DNA of 64,000 nucleotides from Mycobacterium senriense (GCF_019668465.1 NZ_AP024828.1:620001-684000); one strand, 5' to 3'; shown: positions 7,332 to 17,051, numbered from the stretch's first letter. Program-made: numbers and translations. Notes: a model not told the origin generated them from the letters alone.

Positions 7332-8708
7332 TCACTGCCCCGCCTGCGGAAGCTGGTCCGCGGCAATCTCGCACGGCGTTTTCTCCGGATCGGTCGCGGG
7401 TGCCGGTCCGGCGACGGGGGCAGCGGGAGGTGCGGGCGGCGCGTCCGGTACCGGTGTGTCGGGCGGCGGTGGCGCCGCGACCGGCTGGCTTGGATCGTCG
7501 GGCTCGGGCTGAGGTTCGTCCACGGGTTGGGCCAGGTCGGCTTCGGCGGGATCGTCTGGCTCATCGGCAATTTTGTCGGCGACCGCGTTCTCGGGATCGT
7601 CTGCCTGGAAAGGCTTTTCACCAAAAGCTTCCGCGTCGTCGTTCAATGCGTCCGCGCCGTCCAGCCCGTCACCCGCCGATCCGATCAGCCCGCCCACCGC
7701 ATCGACGATCCGGCCCGCGAGCCCGAGAAGCCCACCGCCACCGCCGAGTCCACCGCCCAGGCCGCCAAGGCCGCTGCCGCCGCCTAGACCGCCAAGGTCG
7801 CCGCCGCCGAGACCGTCACCCCAATCGCCCGCCGGCATGCCCAGCCCGGCTCCCCATCCCGCGGGAGGTGCGGCATCGACCGGCGGCGGCGCTGGAGCCA
7901 CCGAATCCGGCGTGGCACCAACCGGACTGGGCACTGCGGCCGTCAATGTCGGCACGGGATCGGCCGCCGGAACGGGCGCGGCGGTCACCGGCGGGGCGAG
8001 CTGCACCGGCACAACGCCGGTCCCGAGATCGCCGGGAAACTCGAAGCGCGCCGTCGGGACGGCGGTCATCTTGTCGACCACCATGGCGTAAGACGTCTCG
8101 ACGCCATCCGAGGCGGAACGCATCGCCGTCAACCAGTCATTGCTAATGTCGTTGTCCACGTACGGAATTACCTGCTCGCGCACCACGTCGGCCGCGCCGT
8201 CCCGGTCACCCGCCGTGACCGCGCCGGCGGCCGCCAGCCACGCCGGTCGCTGAGCGCGCACGCGGTCGTCGACGGCGATGGTGGTGGCCACCGCCGAATC
8301 GACCAGATACCAGAGGTTGTCGCGCAGCGACTCGCATCGTTGGGCCGCCGCGCGCAGTTCGGTGGCAACGGCGTCGGCGGTGTCACAGTGCCGTTGCAAG
8401 AGCTGCACCGCAGCGTCCCCGCCCGGACCCGTCCACGCTGCGGCGAGCTCGGCCACCTGGGCGCGCTGCATCCGCAACGCCTCGGCCGCCACCACGCCCG
8501 CCGCCCGCAGCTCCGCACAGTCGCGGTCCAGCGCGCGTAGGTCCAGGCCGTCCTCCCCCGCATACCGTTCGCGAACTTGTACGGGATGCGTCGTCAGATC
8601 GTAGTTTTGGTAGCCCAACGCGTGACAGGCCTGCACGTATGTCTGGGTATGATCGACGGCCGCCCGACCCTCGGCAAGGCGCCCGGCCACATCCAATCGG
8701 TCGGCCAT
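7332..8708 (-). CDS. EspB-like type VII secretion substrate candidate (Rv3439c-like)
   Basis: A 458-residue protein in two parts. Residues 1 to about 230 are predicted helical, with a WTG (WxG-type) turn at about 92-94 between helices, as in WXG100 and PE/EspB-type secretion substrates. The rest is low complexity: Pro-Ala-Val-rich, then Gly-Leu repeats (GGLGGG type, about 300-335), then an acidic Asp-Pro-rich tail. There is no Sec signal peptide. It lies 3 bases downstream of a small EspC-like gene on the same strand, the usual paired arrangement of such substrates. Location matches the alanine/proline-rich Rv3439c. The secretion role is inference. Confidence 0.7.
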   Translation of the reverse strand: MADRLDVAGRLAEGRAAVDHTQTYVQACHALGYQNYDLTTHPVQVRERYAGEDGLDLRALDRDCAELRAAGVVAAEALRMQRAQVAELAAAWTGPGGDAAVQLLQRHCDTADAVATELRAAAQRCESLRDNLWYLVDSAVATTIAVDDRVRAQRPAWLAAAGAVTAGDRDGAADVVREQVIPYVDNDISNDWLTAMRSASDGVETSYAMVVDKMTAVPTARFEFPGDLGTGVVPVQLAPPVTAAPVPAADPVPTLTAAVPSPVGATPDSVAPAPPPVDAAPPAGWGAGLGMPAGDWGDGLGGGDLGGLGGGSGLGGLGGGLGGGGGLLGLAGRIVDAVGGLIGSAGDGLDGADALNDDAEAFGEKPFQADDPENAVADKIADEPDDPAEADLAQPVDEPQPEPDDPSQPVAAPPPPDTPVPDAPPAPPAAPVAGPAPATDPEKTPCEIAADQLPQAGQ

Positions 8709-8711
8709 GGG

Positions 8712-9041
8712 TTAGGCGATCCGCGCCGCGGCATACAGTTCGGCGTCGGCGTAGCGCTCGGCACTGGACCGCAGCGCGGCGGCGATCTCGGCCGACGCCC
8801 GCGACCACTGCGACACCTGCGCCACCAGCCGCTCCAACTCGACGCGCAGCGCGTCGCCGCGCGCCGCGTGCGCCCGCCCGGCGCAGGCCCCGCCGAACGC
8901 CAGCCTGGACAGGTGGTCGCTGACCGTGCGGTCGATCAATTCGGCCGCCATGGCAAATTGGTTAGCGACCCGCTGCGCCGCCGGCACGTCGATCTGCGTG
9001 CGGGCGAGGGCTAGCGGGTGTGTTCCCCCAACGGATTTCAT
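8712..9041 (-). CDS. EspC/WXG100-like small protein with a YxxxE motif (Rv3440c-like)
   Basis: A 109-residue mostly helical protein. The C-terminus carries Y97-A-D-A-E101, matching the YxxxD/E export motif of type VII secretion substrates just after a long helix. The general look is that of the DUF2580/EspC family. It is the first gene of a two-gene unit with the EspB-like gene. The neighbouring ESX-4 system is destroyed in this genome, so any export would need another ESX system. The ATG at 9041 is used; several internal starts exist. Confidence 0.65.
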   Translation of the reverse strand: MKSVGGTHPLALARTQIDVPAAQRVANQFAMAAELIDRTVSDHLSRLAFGGACAGRAHAARGDALRVELERLVAQVSQWSRASAEIAAALRSSAERYADAELYAAARIA

Positions 9042-9084
9042 GCCTTATCCGACGCCCGCGGGCGCGGCGGGGTTCCGGGGAGAT

Positions 9085-10419
9085 CTACAGCGCGTGGCTG
9101 ACCGCTTCGGCGACGCGGGTGGCGACGCGCTGAGCAATCTCCCTCTCGGGCGCTTCCACCATGACGCGAATCATCGGCTCGGTTCCCGAGGGGCGCAACA
9201 GGATTCGGCCGGTGTCGCCCAGTTCCGCCTCGGCCTGCCCCAGGGCGGTCTGCACCGCGGGCGCGGCGGCGATGTCCTTGTCGGCGACGGTGACGTTGAT
9301 CAACACCTGCGGCAGCGTCTGCATCGCAGATGCCAACTCGGCCAGCGACGAGCCGGTCTGCACCATCCGGGTCATCAGGCGCAGTCCGGTGACGATGCCG
9401 TCGCCGGTGGAGCCCAATGCGGGCATCACGATGTGCCCGGACTGCTCGCCGCCCAGGCTGTAGTCGCCGGCCCGCAGCTCCTCCACCACGTAGCGGTCGC
9501 CAACTCCGGTGGTGCGCACCGTGATTCCGGCCGAGCGCATGGCCAGGTGCAGCCCCAGGTTGCTCATCACGGTGGTGACCAGCGTCTTGGAGGCCAGCTC
9601 GCCGGCCTCGTGCATCGCCGTCGCGAGCACCACCATGATGTGGTCGCCGTCGATCAGGTTGCCGTCGGCGTCGATGGCCAGGCAGCGATCGGCGTCGCCG
9701 TCGTGCGCCAGACCCAGATCGGCGCGGTGCGCGACGACGGCCGCGCGCAGCGAGTCCAGGTGAGTGGAGCCGCAGTTGTCGTTGATGTTGAGCCCGTTGG
9801 GGTCGGCGTTGATCGCGATCACCCGGGCACCGGCGGCGCGGTAGGCGCGCGGGGCCACCGCGGAGGCCGCGCCGTGGGCGCAGTCCACCACCACGGTCAG
9901 CCCGTCGAGGCGCAGCGTGCTGGCCTTGCTCAGGTGCCGCAGGTAGCGGTCGTCGGCATCCTCGGCGTCGATGACCCGCCCGATCCCGGCGCCGACCGGG
10001 CGCAACCCGGGGTCGATGTCGAGCAGTGCCTCGATCTGGTCCTCGGTGCCGTCGTCGAGCTTGTGGCCGCCCGGGCCGAAGATCTTGATGCCGTTGTCGG
10101 GCATCGGGTTGTGCGACGCCGAGATCATCACGCCGAAGTCGGCGTCGTAGGCCCCGGTCAGGTAGGCCACCGCGGGGGTGGGCAGCACCCCGACGCGCAG
10201 CGCGTCGACACCCTGGCTGCTCAGCCCGGCGATCACCGCGGCCTCCAGCATTTCGCCGCTGGCCCGCGGGTCGCGGCCGATCACGGCTACCCGTCGACCG
10301 GGTGCCGGGGTGCTCGCCAGATGCCGCGCCGCCGCCGAGCCCAGCGCCAGCGCCAGCTCGGCGGTCAGCTCGCGATTGGCGACCCCACGGACACCGTCGG
10401 TGCCGAATAGTCGACCCAT
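9085..10419 (-). CDS. glmM: phosphoglucosamine mutase
   Basis: Converts glucosamine 6-phosphate to glucosamine 1-phosphate on the way to UDP-GlcNAc. It has 444 residues. The N-terminus [12 protein letters not shown] is the canonical GlmM start and fixes ATG 10419. The active-site phosphoserine loop reads [12 protein letters not shown]; the metal-binding loop DGDADR and the C-terminal phosphate-binding RPSGTEP are present. It is downstream of rpsI with a strong hairpin between, so it probably has its own promoter in the 150-base gap. The 38 in-frame residues upstream are not part of the protein. Confidence 0.98.
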   Translation of the reverse strand: MGRLFGTDGVRGVANRELTAELALALGSAAARHLASTPAPGRRVAVIGRDPRASGEMLEAAVIAGLSSQGVDALRVGVLPTPAVAYLTGAYDADFGVMISASHNPMPDNGIKIFGPGGHKLDDGTEDQIEALLDIDPGLRPVGAGIGRVIDAEDADDRYLRHLSKASTLRLDGLTVVVDCAHGAASAVAPRAYRAAGARVIAINADPNGLNINDNCGSTHLDSLRAAVVAHRADLGLAHDGDADRCLAIDADGNLIDGDHIMVVLATAMHEAGELASKTLVTTVMSNLGLHLAMRSAGITVRTTGVGDRYVVEELRAGDYSLGGEQSGHIVMPALGSTGDGIVTGLRLMTRMVQTGSSLAELASAMQTLPQVLINVTVADKDIAAAPAVQTALGQAEAELGDTGRILLRPSGTEPMIRVMVEAPEREIAQRVATRVAEAVSHAL

Positions 10420-10516
10420 GCGACCAAACCTCTCACAGTTGTCGGGCTTGCACCTAACGTGCCCGTATCCTTTGTCGGCGAAACGGGCCGCGTCTGGGCG
10501 CAGACACGCCGCAACC

Positions 10517-10553
10517 GGCCACAACTTGTGCACCGCGATGCCAAGTTGTGGCC
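10517..10553 (-). terminator. 12-bp perfect hairpin after rpsI
   Basis: GGCCACAACTTG, a 13-base loop, then the exact reverse complement CAAGTTGTGGCC. It starts 17 bases beyond the rpsI stop on the minus strand, where a terminator of the rplM-rpsI operon is expected. No U-tract follows, which is usual for mycobacterial candidates. It could instead be an operator for glmM. Confidence 0.5.
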
Positions 10554-10569
10554 AGTTAGCGACCGCTGA

Positions 10570-11100
10570 TCAGCGCTTGCTGTACTGAGGCGCCTTGCGG
10601 GCCTTCTTCAGGCCGTACTTCTTGCGCTCGGTGGCACGCGGGTCACGGGTGAGGAAGCCGGCCTTCTTCAGCGGGGGCCGGTCCTCGGGCTGGGCCACGA
10701 TCAGCGCCCGGGCGATGCCCAGCCGCAGTGCGCCGGCCTGCCCCGACGGGCCGCCGCCGTGCAGCAGCGCGTAGATGTCAAAGGCGTCCACCCGGTCGAC
10801 GGTGACCAGGGGGGCCTTGATGAGCTGCTGGTGCACCTTGTTGGGGAAGTAGCCCTCCAGGGTGCGGCCGTTCAGATTGAACTTGCCGGTGCCGGGCACC
10901 AGGCGCACCCGCACCACGGCTTCCTTGCGGCGGCCGACGGTCTGGATCGGCCGGTCGAACACGAAGGACTCGGCGGGCGCGGGGGCTTCCGCGACCTCGA
11001 CCGGGGCTTCGGTCACCTCGGCGACGACCTCGACGGTCTCTGCGACTTCAGGGGTGTCCGGGTTCTCCGGGTTTTCCACGGCCTCGGTCGTTTCGGTCAC
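10570..11100 (-). CDS. rpsI: 30S ribosomal protein S9
   Basis: S9 of the small ribosomal subunit, 176 residues. Residues 1 to about 45 are an acidic Glu/Val/Ala-rich extension typical of actinobacterial S9. The conserved domain follows ([38 protein letters not shown]) and it ends with the invariant basic tail PQYSKR that reaches the decoding centre. The GTG start overlaps the rplM stop by four bases (GTGA), so the two are translationally coupled. Confidence 0.98.
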   Translation of the reverse strand: MTETTEAVENPENPDTPEVAETVEVVAEVTEAPVEVAEAPAPAESFVFDRPIQTVGRRKEAVVRVRLVPGTGKFNLNGRTLEGYFPNKVHQQLIKAPLVTVDRVDAFDIYALLHGGGPSGQAGALRLGIARALIVAQPEDRPPLKKAGFLTRDPRATERKKYGLKKARKAPQYSKR

Positions 11101-11540
11101 TGGGCCACCTGCTTGATCTCGTACGGAACGGGCTGTTGTGCGGCGTGGGGGTGCGTCGGGCCGGCGTAGACGTGCAGCTTGCGCGCGATCTGCCGGGCCA
11201 GCTTGTTCTTGGGCAGCATGCCGACGATCGCGTCCTCCACGACACGGTCGGGGTGCTTGTCCATCAGCTCGCGCATGGTTCGGCTGCTCAGACCGCCGGG
11301 ATACCCCGAGTGGCGGTAAGCCAGCTTCTTGTCCAGCTTCTGGCCGCTGAAGGCGACCTTGTCGGCGTTTATGACGATGACGAAGTCACCGCCGTCGACA
11401 TTGGGGGTGAACGTCGGCTTGTGCTTGCCGCGCAGCAGGGTGGCTGCCGCGACGGCGAGGCGGCCAAGCACCACGTCCGTGGCGTCGATGACGTGCCACG
11501 ACCTCGTGGTGTCACCCGCCTTTGGCGTGTACGTAGGCAC
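11097..11540 (-). CDS. rplM: 50S ribosomal protein L13
   Basis: L13 of the large subunit, 147 residues: N-terminus [19 protein letters not shown], then [24 protein letters not shown] and the MLPKNKLAR segment. GTG 11540 is the start; the purine-rich AAGAAGG about 8 bases upstream is the SD. In-frame sequence up to 11687 is leader, not protein. In M. tuberculosis the ESX-4 genes esxT and esxU lie next upstream on the same strand; here the next gene upstream is the helicase of the acquired island. Confidence 0.97.
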   Translation of the reverse strand: MPTYTPKAGDTTRSWHVIDATDVVLGRLAVAAATLLRGKHKPTFTPNVDGGDFVIVINADKVAFSGQKLDKKLAYRHSGYPGGLSSRTMRELMDKHPDRVVEDAIVGMLPKNKLARQIARKLHVYAGPTHPHAAQQPVPYEIKQVAQ

Positions 11541-11910
11541 AGCGCTTACCTTCTTCTTCTCGAGGTGGATCCCGGTGTTAACCGGGGGCCGGTCAAGCGT
11601 CCGCGGTGAGGGCTTGGTCTCGGCGACCGACATTGACCCGAGGCCCCGGCGTACCGCACGCCAACGGAGCAGCTTACCGACCGCCATCCCCGCAGGTCAA
11701 AATGACTTGACCCGGTGGCTAGTGCCAAGTCACATCGCGGCCTCGGACATCTTGCTCCCCGGTCGCACCGGGTCGGAAGTGCTCCCCGTATGTCACGACA
11801 CCGGTCATCCTGTAGACGTTCCGTTGTTGGTAACCACAGCGCTGCGTTGAATTGTTACGAGCCGATACCAAACGACTCATCGGAGAGCGCTGTCAAAGCA
11901 ATCATGGCTG
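11541..11910. other. rplM leader and left island junction
   Basis: About 370 bases without a gene. The part nearest rplM (to about 11700) has the normal GC-rich look and probably holds the rplM-rpsI promoter and leader. From about 11800 the composition drifts towards the AT-rich island, so the left junction of the replacement lies in about 11700-11900. I see no integrase, tRNA or clear direct repeat. Confidence 0.5.
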
Positions 11911-13695
11911 CTAGATGACGTCATAGTCGAACAACAGATCCTGCAGCGGGCTTGTTGCATGGTACACGCGACCGCGACCATGCGGCCTGTTCCGTTCAGC
12001 GATCAAATGTAGATTCTTCCTAGCGCGCGACGCGAGGACGTACAACAGCTTGTTCGCGCTCTCCCAAGGCGCTGGGTCAGCAAAATGCGGCAAGATATCT
12101 TGCAGTAAACCGTAGGCAATCACAGTGTCGTATTCGAGCCCCTTCACACCATGCACTGTCGATACCGTGATGCCTGTTCGCTCGCGAAAGACGCGTCGGA
12201 AAAACTCGATGTCCGCAGCGAACGGTGCGCCGTCCCGAGCTAGCCGATCAATACGAACCTGCGAGCTTTCGAAAAAAGCATCCCACTGGTCGGCCAACTC
12301 GATGAGGGCCCGGTAGTCGATACCCAGCAGCTCCATAAGACGGTCGAAATACATTGCTAAATGCACCAGACCATCTTCTTCGTCGATATCGATCGCATTC
12401 GAGGAGCGCAACAAGTCGCGAGCAGTGATCTTCCTCGGATTTACCCCATAATTTACGAGCTCATCAACTATGTCACGCGCCCATCGAAGCCGACGTATAT
12501 AAAGACCCGGAGACGCTTCTGTGAGCGCTACTCGTGCTACCTTGTACCAAAAGTTGTCTTGATCCCTTGAAAAAGGCACCAAACCCGGTCCATCAAATTG
12601 GTACTGCGGCAGGCGAGCTACGAGAGTGCGCGTCATGGAAGCGAGAAGAATCCACCATGGCGCCAAAACGCATATGTTCCGAGGCTCAATTCCCCGTTCG
12701 GAAACATTATATTCAATCAACCGCGCGAGTTCATTTGGAAGCTCCTCGACGGAGACCTCGTCATTAAAGGTCACCAAACTGGGATATTCCCTGCATAACC
12801 CCGCAGCCTCAATTAGCGTTCCTCCAATGTTAAAGTTCTCGAAAAACTCAATAACACGTTTTGAAGATCTAAAATTGCGAGTAAGATTTTTCAGCTCTAT
12901 CTGCTGGCCAATTAACGCCGATAGTTCACTGACCGCAATCGCATATCCGCCTAAAGAGGTAAATATCTCTTGATTGGGGTCGCCCACAACCAGCGTCCCG
13001 ACGTTACCGTCGCCTTCGCGCACAACCGACATGAGTATTTCATACTGAATGCGCTTTGTATCTTGATACTCATCAACGGCAATGAAGCTGAACAGATTGC
13101 TCAGTACTTTCCGGATGGAAGACTGGCCGACGATAAGATCGCGAGCGTACTGAAGGATCATTTCAAAGTCGATTTTTCCGCCGGCATTCAGTTCGTCGAA
13201 ATACTGTGAGAGGACGCTGTGGATCGCAGGGTGTTTACGGGTGTCCAAACATGACAGTTCGTAAGAGCCGCCGACAAAATAATATCCGCAGTCATAGTAA
13301 GTCAGTTGCGCGCTCCGGCACAAACGCGAAATTATTGCTTCACTGTCGTGCGAGTTAACTATGCTAAATCCGCGCGCCAAGTGAGGATGGTAGATTCGGT
13401 AAGGCCTCAAAATCCATTCGAGGCAAAATGCATGAATCGTCCCTATCCAAAGCTGATCAGTATCAACACCCAGATCGCGGATACGGTTTTCAATCTCTTC
13501 CGCAGCTTTGTTAGTATAAGTTATCGCGACGACAAACTTTCTATGCGACTCGAGCTTTTCTAGCTCTTGCGCGATCTTATACGTAAGTGTCCGCGTTTTT
13601 CCACTACCAGGACAAGCGACTACAAATACATTTCCCGGGTAGTTTATAACATCGAGTTGCTCTGTAGTCAGTTCTCCGCCGGAATCACTACTCAC
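11911..13695 (-). CDS. UvrD/PcrA-like superfamily 1 helicase of a Gabija-like locus (GajB-like)
   Basis: A 594-residue SF1A helicase. Motifs in order: Q-motif region TTEQLDVINYP, Walker A CPGSGKT (28-34), motif Ia AITYTNKAAEE, motif II DEYQDT (208-213), RNFRSSKRV, motif V TVHGVKGLEYD (about 520) and motif VI LLYVLASRARKNL. Smaller than true UvrD/PcrA, as expected for the helicase partner of class 2 OLD nucleases. The GTG start overlaps the nuclease stop by 8 bases (GTGAGTAG). The DNA is strikingly AT-rich for this genome, a sign of transfer. Expected role: anti-phage defence with the neighbouring nuclease. Confidence 0.85.
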   Translation of the reverse strand: MSSDSGGELTTEQLDVINYPGNVFVVACPGSGKTRTLTYKIAQELEKLESHRKFVVAITYTNKAAEEIENRIRDLGVDTDQLWIGTIHAFCLEWILRPYRIYHPHLARGFSIVNSHDSEAIISRLCRSAQLTYYDCGYYFVGGSYELSCLDTRKHPAIHSVLSQYFDELNAGGKIDFEMILQYARDLIVGQSSIRKVLSNLFSFIAVDEYQDTKRIQYEILMSVVREGDGNVGTLVVGDPNQEIFTSLGGYAIAVSELSALIGQQIELKNLTRNFRSSKRVIEFFENFNIGGTLIEAAGLCREYPSLVTFNDEVSVEELPNELARLIEYNVSERGIEPRNICVLAPWWILLASMTRTLVARLPQYQFDGPGLVPFSRDQDNFWYKVARVALTEASPGLYIRRLRWARDIVDELVNYGVNPRKITARDLLRSSNAIDIDEEDGLVHLAMYFDRLMELLGIDYRALIELADQWDAFFESSQVRIDRLARDGAPFAADIEFFRRVFRERTGITVSTVHGVKGLEYDTVIAYGLLQDILPHFADPAPWESANKLLYVLASRARKNLHLIAERNRPHGRGRVYHATSPLQDLLFDYDVI

Positions 13696-15834
13696 AGCTG
13701 CAGTACATCTCTAAGAAAGTGTTTACAGAGTCAGATGGAATGAGCCTCTGAGTAGCAATCTTTATGTCGGCCAGTTCGATCTCGCGACGCCGAAATGACT
13801 CTGCACATTCGACGAGCTCATCTCGGGCGTCTTGCGAGTCGCTCTCCGTTAGTTCGAACTTCTGAAGTCGATATTTCAGGATGTTATACGCTGATTCGAC
13901 GTTAAGTCTTGGATGAGCAAAATGAAGCGCCGAAAGAATGTATTGTGGAATCACAGTTGTGTGATCGACCTTTCCGCCAAGCAGAATTGCAAACCATCCC
14001 TTACCCATTGCGTTTGCCATCTGCAGTACTCGTCGACCGAATACGGCTACGTCACCACTTTCGATTGCACTTTGCGCCGAGGCCCTGGTGCCCGGATCTG
14101 TATAGACATCCGACACAACAGAAGAAACAAGCGTCGAGTTACCTGCGCTGATGAGGTCCACTTCGAACGTATGAGCCGCATAGAACGTCGCCAGCCACGG
14201 GTTATCCGCGATAAATTCGCTCAACACTTCCATGCGCCTGGCGCCGGCCGCCGCCGAGCGTTTCGCTTGTTCGCGAAACCTTTTGAGTCTCTCATCGTCT
14301 CCCGACACGGGATCTGTATCGATGACGGCCGTATCTGAGTCGGTAAGTATGCTACAACGCCGTTTGATTCGCGAGTTATGAAACAGAGCTGCAACATTCT
14401 GGAATCCAGTGCTACGAATATTAATTAGACTGATACCCAATTCATCAATCCCAACCCCCAATACCTCACGCACGAGTGTCGGTATAAGAATTTCCTCCGC
14501 GTCACCCTCGACGAGTATCACGCTCTTCGCGAATAACAAGTTGCTTCGAATAGCGTCCAGATAGCGCTCCATGTTGCGAACTTGAGATGAGTCCAAACCA
14601 GTTGACGGCTGATACGCGTCGCAGGCAACTCCCGACCTTCCGAGGATATTCATGCGACTGATGCTGCTAACCTCTGAAATCTGAGCGGAGTGGGTTGAAT
14701 AGATAACTTGGGTGTCAGTGTAGTCGATGCGGTCAAAAAGCGTCTTTTGGATGTGTGTATGGATATGTGCTTCCGGTTCCTCGATTAATAGAAAGTTCGC
14801 AATCTTGTGGCGGGCCTTTGATATCTAAATTCAAGAAGTTTTAACGTTAGGTAGATCAAGTTGGCGCCACCCAAACTTAATTCGTGAATTTCTCCCTCAT
14901 ATTCCTCGCCATGCTCGCCGAGATATAGTTTGAGAGATTGAAATAGCCTATCAGCTTCATCCGGAAGATCCGATTTGATTGAAAGCGACGACGGTGAGTA
15001 TGCGGCACCGACAGTATCCATGACGGTTTGTTGGATATCTTGTCGAACATCGGCGACGTCTGGCAACTGCTCAATTTTTCGGTTCAATTCACGGGCCTGA
15101 TCGGTAACTACGGCAAAGTTAAGCTTATTAATTTCGCCACTTTTATGCTGCAACAGTGTCTTAAGTGGGTTGGTTCGATTGTGTCGAAATTCCTCGATCA
15201 CATCTCGGAGAGCTTGGATGTAAGTAAAAGATATCTCTTTAGCGACCGATAACTGCTTCGGAAGACGAACACCGATCGCTTCCGATTCGAGGTCGTCGCT
15301 AAACTTCACCGCGTTGAAGTCCCCTACAATCGAGTTATATGTTTCAGGATCATCGAATCGCGCAGCGCTTCGGCCAGTAAACAAGATCTCATAATCATCA
15401 CTAGTTATGGTATTGCGGATCTCATCGAGGGTGGTCCGATCACCCTCGACGAGGCTTGCGAGCCTCGTCCGGATGTCTTTTGTTGGTCGATAAATGAGGC
15501 TATATGTCGATCGGTCGATCGGGCTTGCCTCGATATTGCCAGTGCCATGCACGAATAACGCTTGTACAGATTCATCGGCGGAGATTTGCGAAAACTCTAC
15601 GCTTATTATAATCCAGTGTCCTCGCCAGTCGCCTAGTCCACGATGGAAATCGTTGCTACGTATTCTATACGCAGAAGCAAGAAGATTTGCATCAAGCAAA
15701 AGGCGCAGTGCGCGGAACACATTGCTCTTCCCTGAGCCGTTTTCGCCAATGATCGTGTTGATACCGGCTTCAAAGTTGAGACGTGCGCTGCTGAAATTGC
15801 GGTAGTTGACTAAGGTCAGGCTAGAGATGTGCAT
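13688..15834 (-). pseudogene. OLD-family ATPase/TOPRIM nuclease (GajA-like), interrupted by one frameshift
   Basis: Two frames make one gene of about 715 codons. First part (15834 to about 14817): MHISSLTLVNYRNF, Walker A GENGSGKS (30-37) and ABC signature LSLGGAN (about 319), ending early at 14785. Second part, in another frame from about 14819: KARHKIANFLLIEEPEAHIH (Walker B), then a TOPRIM domain with VEGDAEE (about 441) and TDSD (about 497). Adding one A to the AAA run at 14817-14819 (read on the minus strand) restores FRYQKARHK with no other change. Intact homologues cut DNA under nucleotide control; here the ATPase and nuclease halves are separated, so the gene is broken or the assembly has an error. 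The start ATG 15834 replaces the longer frame's 15873. Confidence 0.85.
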
Positions 15835-16193
15835 TTTCCGTCCATTGTTTCCTCCGCGTTGATCGGCAGGCAACTAGCGCCCTGCCCCAGATCGGGTCGC
15901 GGGATCGGTGCGCTAAGCGGCTGTGACCTCAATAAACCCCCGCTGCCGTTTCCTCCCTCGGTCTAGGCAAGTCAGGCGGAACCGATGGCGGTGAGGAGGA
16001 CGCCAGCTGCGGCAATTAGCGCTTCCGCGACTACATGCCCTGAGGCCCCCTGTGGGTCGTTCTCGTGCCTGTGACGCAGCCCGATTCGTCGATGCGAGAG
16101 CGTATTGCGTTGACCGGTTGATCGCATCGGAATCGGGAAAGTTCGTGTGGATGTTGCGTGTTTTGACCAACTGCTTATCGCATGAATTCCCCG
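15835..16193. other. right island junction, no recognisable gene
   Basis: About 360 bases between the nuclease start and the point where eccB4 homology begins. Short frames exist but none shows a known motif. It should hold the promoter of the nuclease-helicase operon. GC content rises back to normal within it. No integrase, transposase or terminal repeat was recognised. Confidence 0.5.
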
Positions 16194-17051
16194 GGCCACC
16201 TGGCCGATGCGCTGCACCCCGGCGGCCAACACCGCGTAGTACTCGTCGCCGTCGGCCCGTGTGATGCGAAGCACACTGCCGACGGCGAATCCGGGCAGGC
16301 CCGGCGCCCTGGTGCCCCGACCGCGGATCCGTGGCGGCGCGATCGGCGGCGCTTCCGGCATGGCATTCAGCAATGCCTCCGAGACAATTAGCGGTGAGCG
16401 GCCCTCGATGCGCAGCGCGCGGACCGCGGCGGCGTCGTCGAGGTCGACCATCGCCCGGTGACCGTCGTAGAGCAGGTAGGCGGGCGAACCGGAAGCCGGG
16501 GCCACCAGGATCGCGTGTCCGGCGGCCAGACGGTGCACCGCCGGCGCCTCGGAGCGGCGGCCGATGATGACCGTCGTGGTGCTAGCGCCGGTGCTAGCGC
16601 ATATCGACCAACCCGTATCCCCCGGAGACAGCGGCGTGCCGAGATATTGCGGTGCGCCCGGAATGCCCAGCAGCGGGCCGCGTTTGGTGGCGCCCAGGTC
16701 GGCTTCGGTGACCGCCTGGGGTGTGGCAGCCGTCGCCGCGATGAGCCGGGCAGAGGCCAGGTTGAGCAACGGATGCCACACATCGCCCACACGGACGAAG
16801 AGGGCACCCGATTCCCGGCTCACCACGATCTGCGCGCGATCCAGCGCTACCTGCGGTCGCAGCAAACCGAGAACCGCGCAGCCCGCCACGACGATGGCCG
16901 TGAGGACGCACCCCAGCGCCAGCGGCCCCGAGCGCGTGCGGGAAGGAAGCCCGGTCCCCCGGATGTCTTCGCCCAGCAGCGCGCTTTCGGTGCGCCGCAG
17001 CAAATACCGATACGCGCTGACTTGCAGCCACGTAGCCGGCTGATGCGGCAC
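15972..17051 (-). pseudogene. eccB4: truncated ESX-4 core component EccB4
   Basis: N-terminal 60% of EccB, a single-pass membrane ATPase-like subunit of the type VII secretion channel. It starts at GTG 17051 (AGGAG just upstream) with PHQPATWLQVSAYRYLLRR, then one membrane helix (about 40-62) and the periplasmic domain (GALFVRVGDVWHPLLNLASARLI, GIPGAP, VGSVLRITRADGDEYYAVLAAGVQRIGQVA). Family similarity stops at about base 16194, just after GQVA where EccB normally continues with AADLLRF; a further 74 codons of unrelated sequence run to 15972. About 160-180 C-terminal residues and the rest of ESX-4 are missing, so it is not functional. Confidence 0.88.

Noticed and set aside
8926..10410. Long plus-strand ORF opposite glmM
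   Set aside because: Antisense shadow of glmM; no domain and no ribosome site.
13688..14653. Second half of the OLD nuclease as a separate TOPRIM gene
   Set aside because: Its in-frame sequence upstream of the first Met carries the Walker B motif in continuation of the ATPase half, so it is one frameshifted gene, not two.
16190..16200. GAATTC directly followed by CCCGGG at the eccB4 breakpoint, possible cloning junction
   Set aside because: No vector sequence surrounds it and both hexamers arise easily; flanking DNA reads as natural. Treated as chance, but junction reads should be checked.
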